DNA from: RGIG5327 sp045612485
GTDB taxonomy: Bacteria > Verrucomicrobiota > Lentisphaeria > Victivallales > UBA1829
Reading direction: 5' to 3'
Assembly: GCA_045612485.1 (NCBI GenBank)
Contig: JAZKZE010000150.1
Span: 1 to 17,101 of the forward strand
DNA length: 17,101 nt
The translations under genes were made by a program, and so were the position numbers. Below are positions 14,249 through 17,101 of the stretch, piece after piece. The number at the start of each line of letters is the position of its first letter. Positions within the stretch are counted from its first letter, which is position 1. The notes beneath the pieces were generated by a model. The model had not been told where the DNA came from. It saw only the letters and a list, made by a program, of their open reading frames with translations, and made no database searches.

Positions 14249-15346
14249 ATGCCTTTTGAAAGCGGAAGTACGGCACTTATGGTCTGCCGTCTGAATGAAA
14301 GTATGCCCGGAGATTTTCTGGAAAGACTTGCCAAATATACAGCAGGAAAACTGGACGATGTGGATAAAGACCCCCAGATCGGCTGGGTCAGCGGCAGACA
14401 TCTGCTGGAAAACCAGATCAACGAACTTACCTCCATCTGCGGCGGTCACCTCTATGTAAATTTGCGGAAAGCGGAACGGAAACTGCCCGCCCAGCTGCTG
14501 CGTGCCATCTGCCGCCGGGAGGAACTTGCCTATATGCAGGCAAATGATATGCTTATGGTCCCCAAAGCGGAACGCAACCGGATCAAAGAGGATGCCATTG
14601 AAAAAAATCTGCGGAAGATGCCTCCCACCATTTCCGCCGTTCCCATCGTGGTAGACAGAAAAAACAATATAATGTATATAGGCAATGCCTCCCAGCGTGC
14701 CTATGACCAGATCGCCGCTGAATTTATGAAGGATGTGGGAGTGGAACCTGTTCCCATGAGTGTGGCGGAACTGATGATCCGCTGCATGAAAGCCTCAGAA
14801 ACAGATCTTCCCGCCCTCTCTTTCAGCAGCAAGGATGACGGCGAACCTGTTCCCGGTCGGGATTTTCTCACCTGGCTCTGGTATCATGCGGAAACGGCGG
14901 AAGGAAAGATCGTTCTCGGCGGGATCTCCTATAACCTTATGATCGAAGGACCTCTTACTTTTGCTTTTGCCGCGGATGAAGCCAAAGGAGCCAGTGAAAG
15001 TGTACTGAAAAAAGGCTGTCCCCAGATTTCTGCGGAAGCAAAAGCAGCCCTGTCCGTAGGTAAAAAACTGAAAAAAGCCAAGATCATGCTGGCAAGGGAA
15101 GGTTCCGACAGATGGACATTCACCTTTGATGCCGACTCCTTCACCATGACCGGACTCACTCTGCCGGAAGGGGAGGAAATGGATATCCACAGCCAGTTTG
15201 AAGAACGTATCGGTTTCATCCATCTTCTGGTGGAAGCTCTTGAAGGGTACTTCACCCTCTTTGCCACCACAGTAATGGATCCTGAAAAACGTTCTCAGCT
15301 GGAAGAGGATATGCGTACCTGGGCGGAAGAAAGGGAATCTTTCTGA
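14249..15346 (+). CDS. rdgC: RdgC-family recombination-associated protein
   Basis: A 365-residue soluble protein. The N-terminal half follows the RdgC pattern: LMVCRLNE near the start, IGWVSGR (44-50), CGGHLYVNLRKAERKLPAQLLRAI (64-87), then a charged helix LMVPKAERNRIKEDAIEKNLRKMPP and the strands VPIVVDRKNNIMYIGNAS. E. coli RdgC is a ring-shaped dimer that encircles double-stranded DNA and limits RecA. The protein here is about 60 residues longer than the E. coli form, with a divergent C-terminal half, so the exact role is uncertain. AGGGAGG stands 5 bases before ATG 14249, an excellent ribosome binding site. It has its own promoter and a terminator-like hairpin after it, so it appears monocistronic. 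It faces away from the repeat element. Confidence 0.75.
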   Translation: MPFESGSTALMVCRLNESMPGDFLERLAKYTAGKLDDVDKDPQIGWVSGRHLLENQINELTSICGGHLYVNLRKAERKLPAQLLRAICRREELAYMQANDMLMVPKAERNRIKEDAIEKNLRKMPPTISAVPIVVDRKNNIMYIGNASQRAYDQIAAEFMKDVGVEPVPMSVAELMIRCMKASETDLPALSFSSKDDGEPVPGRDFLTWLWYHAETAEGKIVLGGISYNLMIEGPLTFAFAADEAKGASESVLKKGCPQISAEAKAALSVGKKLKKAKIMLAREGSDRWTFTFDADSFTMTGLTLPEGEEMDIHSQFEERIGFIHLLVEALEGYFTLFATTVMDPEKRSQLEEDMRTWAEERESF

Positions 15347-15390
15347 AAGATTTTCCGGAAGAACAGGAAAAGGGAACAAATCTTTTTTTT
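15346..15390 (+). terminator. Intrinsic terminator after the rdgC-like gene
   Basis: TTTTCC (15351-15356) pairs with GGAAAA (15366-15371), and outside it AAAGA (15346-15350) can pair with TCTTT (15381-15385) leaving an asymmetric loop. A run of eight T ends at 15390. It starts at the last base of the stop codon. Confidence 0.55.
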
Positions 15391-15470
15391 CTCTGTCAAT
15401 GGAACGTACAATTCACAGGAAATCAGAATCTACCCTGCCGGGCAGAGAAAAAAAGAAATGGAGGAAAAAT

Positions 15471-17101
15471 ATGGCTTTTCTTGACGAAAATGTACTTTGG
15501 CACCTTTTCTGGGTCATCCCCCTCTTTTTTATCATCTTCGGAGCTGCATGGAAAAGAAGAACACGTCTGCTGGAAAAATATCCCGGGAAAAATTCGTTCC
15601 CCGTGGATAATATCCTGCTTTCGCGGAAAGCAAGGGCATGGAGGATCATCCTTCTTTTCCTTACCGTTGTCTTTCTTTTTCTTGCTCTGGCACGTCCCTT
15701 CTGGGGAAACCGTCTGATGCCCTATTCCGGAGAGGGAAGAGATCTTCTTTTTGTTTTTGACGTTTCCAGAAGTATGTATGCACAGGATGTGCGGCCCAAC
15801 AGACTGGAACACGCCAAATATCTGGTACGGGAACTGGTAAAACTCAATCCCGGCGACCGTTTCGGACTGATTGCCTTTGCCGGTACGGCTTTCCTGGAGT
15901 GTCCCATGACCATGGATAAAACAAGTTTTCTCCAGAATCTGGATGAGCTTGGCCCGTCCTCCATTCCGGTAGGCGGCACCAATATCGAAGAAGCATTGAA
16001 AACTGCTCTCCGGGCCTTCAAAGGAGCTGAAAGTACAAACAGAGCCATTATCCTTGTTACGGACGGCGATGAACTTACAGGGGAAAGCTCCAAAGCCCTT
16101 GATGAAGCGGTCAAATTAAAAATACCGCTTTTCATTGCCGGGATCGGGGATCCCTCCGAACCTGCCATCATCCAGATCCCGGACGGGAAAGGAGCTGTCA
16201 CCACATTGCGGGATGAAAAAGGCAATGCGGTAAACAGCAGATTGAATGAAAAATCCCTGGCGGCACTTGCCTCCAGAACAGGGGGGATCTATGTACGTTC
16301 CAGTACAAGTGTGACCGGGATAAATGAACTGGAAGCAAGAATACGTTCTCTGGATAAAGATCTGCGGGAAAGCGGAAAACAGACCCAACCCATTGAACGG
16401 CCCCTTTATCCTTTGACAGCGGCATTGGTATGTTTTATTCTTTTCCTGCTGCTCCCGGAAGTTCCCCGCAGGAAAAAGGTCTTTTTTCTTCTGTTTTTCC
16501 CGGTATTGTTCCTTACTTGTACTTCCGGGGATCTTTACGGTCAGCAGCCCATGCAGCTTGTTCCGCAGGCAACACAGCAGGATCAGCAGGGATCACAGAA
16601 CATTCTTCCGGCAGGACAGAATACACTCTCTCCGCAGGTAACAACAACTGCCCCGGAAGAGATCAAAGACCCCAATGATCCTTTTGCTCTCTACAATGCG
16701 GCATGTAAAGCCCATTTTGAAAAGAAAAACATTCCGGAAGCAAAGGAGCTTTATTTACAGGCATTAAGCAAAGCCGGAGATCATTCCATCATACGGGACA
16801 ATGCCAGCTTGAATCTGGGGACCATTGAACACTCCTCCATGCGTTCGGAAGTTCAGCAGGCAAAAATCTCCTTGCAGAAACAGGAGTTGCAAAAGGCACT
16901 GGAAGTGGTGAAAAAAGCTCTCACAAAAACAGAAGCCATACAGGAATTGTATAAATACGGCCTTCTGGGTGCCACAGCACAGAAAGCGGCGGTCAATCAG
17001 CAGCTCCTCCTCCGGGAAAAAAGAGAAGCGGAAAAATTACAGAAAGCCATTGAAGATCTGATCAAAAAACAGCAGGAAGCACAGAAAAATACCCAACAGG
17101 C
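15471..17101 (+). CDS. BatB/BatC-type membrane protein: VWA domain fused to TPR domain (3' end beyond window)
   Basis: A frame open for 543 codons to the window edge. Hydrophobic segments lie at about 8-26 and 57-76, then a von Willebrand A domain with a complete metal site (MIDAS): DVSRSM at D97, GGT at T170 and TDGDE at D198. DVRPNRLEHAK after the first motif is typical of BatB. A third membrane segment follows (about 312-331). Then PRRKK and a short hydrophobic stretch (337-350) resembling a signal peptide lead into a Gln/Pro-rich linker and, from about residue 400, a TPR-like repeat (ALYNAACKAHFEKKNIPEA) and a Gln/Lys-rich coiled coil. Positive-inside reasoning places VWA and TPR parts in the periplasm. 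Bat proteins are linked to stress tolerance and envelope function and often sit beside MoxR ATPases. ATG 15471 has GGAGG 6 bases upstream. Confidence 0.88.
   Translation, partial: MAFLDENVLWHLFWVIPLFFIIFGAAWKRRTRLLEKYPGKNSFPVDNILLSRKARAWRIILLFLTVVFLFLALARPFWGNRLMPYSGEGRDLLFVFDVSRSMYAQDVRPNRLEHAKYLVRELVKLNPGDRFGLIAFAGTAFLECPMTMDKTSFLQNLDELGPSSIPVGGTNIEEALKTALRAFKGAESTNRAIILVTDGDELTGESSKALDEAVKLKIPLFIAGIGDPSEPAIIQIPDGKGAVTTLRDEKGNAVNSRLNEKSLAALASRTGGIYVRSSTSVTGINELEARIRSLDKDLRESGKQTQPIERPLYPLTAALVCFILFLLLPEVPRRKKVFFLLFFPVLFLTCTSGDLYGQQPMQLVPQATQQDQQGSQNILPAGQNTLSPQVTTTAPEEIKDPNDPFALYNAACKAHFEKKNIPEAKELYLQALSKAGDHSIIRDNASLNLGTIEHSSMRSEVQQAKISLQKQELQKALEVVKKALTKTEAIQELYKYGLLGATAQKAAVNQQLLLREKREAEKLQKAIEDLIKKQQEAQKNTQQ

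Overview
The window reads as chromosomal DNA of a Gram-negative (diderm) bacterium with moderate GC content. It encodes BamA, a BamD-like TPR protein, an LptE-like lipoprotein and two lipopolysaccharide (LPS) core enzymes. The protein flavour, the BatB/BatC-type VWA-TPR fusion and the gene mix are most like the PVC group, possibly Lentisphaerota. That placement is inference from recall, not from a search.

Layout. Everything from 255 to 13530 is transcribed right to left. The rightmost unit (13530 down to 9814) starts at a good sigma70-type promoter at 13571-13598 and holds bamD-like, lptE-like, waaG and waaP, four closely packed or overlapping genes for building the outer membrane and LPS core. 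Next comes prs (9415-8447) with its own promoter and a leader of about 270 bases full of hairpins. It heads the classic housekeeping series prs, rplY, pth, rpsF, ssb, rpsR, rplI, dnaB, followed by bamA, which ends at a clear intrinsic terminator (1089-1120). A TauE/SafE-type permease (1037-255) follows and ends at two hairpins, one a strong bidirectional terminator.

To the right of 14.1 kb the strand switches. A RdgC-family recombination protein (14249-15346) has its own promoter and terminator. After it a large VWA plus TPR membrane protein (from 15471) runs off the window edge.

The most notable non-coding structure is a 451-bp element at 13660-14110. It has imperfect terminal inverted repeats, TA on both sides, a perfect 17-bp hairpin near one end, other internal hairpins and an internal promoter-like sequence. 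A second, nearly identical end of the same element occupies bases 1-141 in the opposite orientation, so two copies bracket the whole leftward block. This looks like a MITE-like dispersed repeat. I saw no CRISPR array, rRNA, tRNA or transposase gene.

Working together: the block combines translation and replication genes with outer-membrane assembly (BamA, BamD-like), LPS export (LptE-like) and LPS core modification (WaaG, WaaP).
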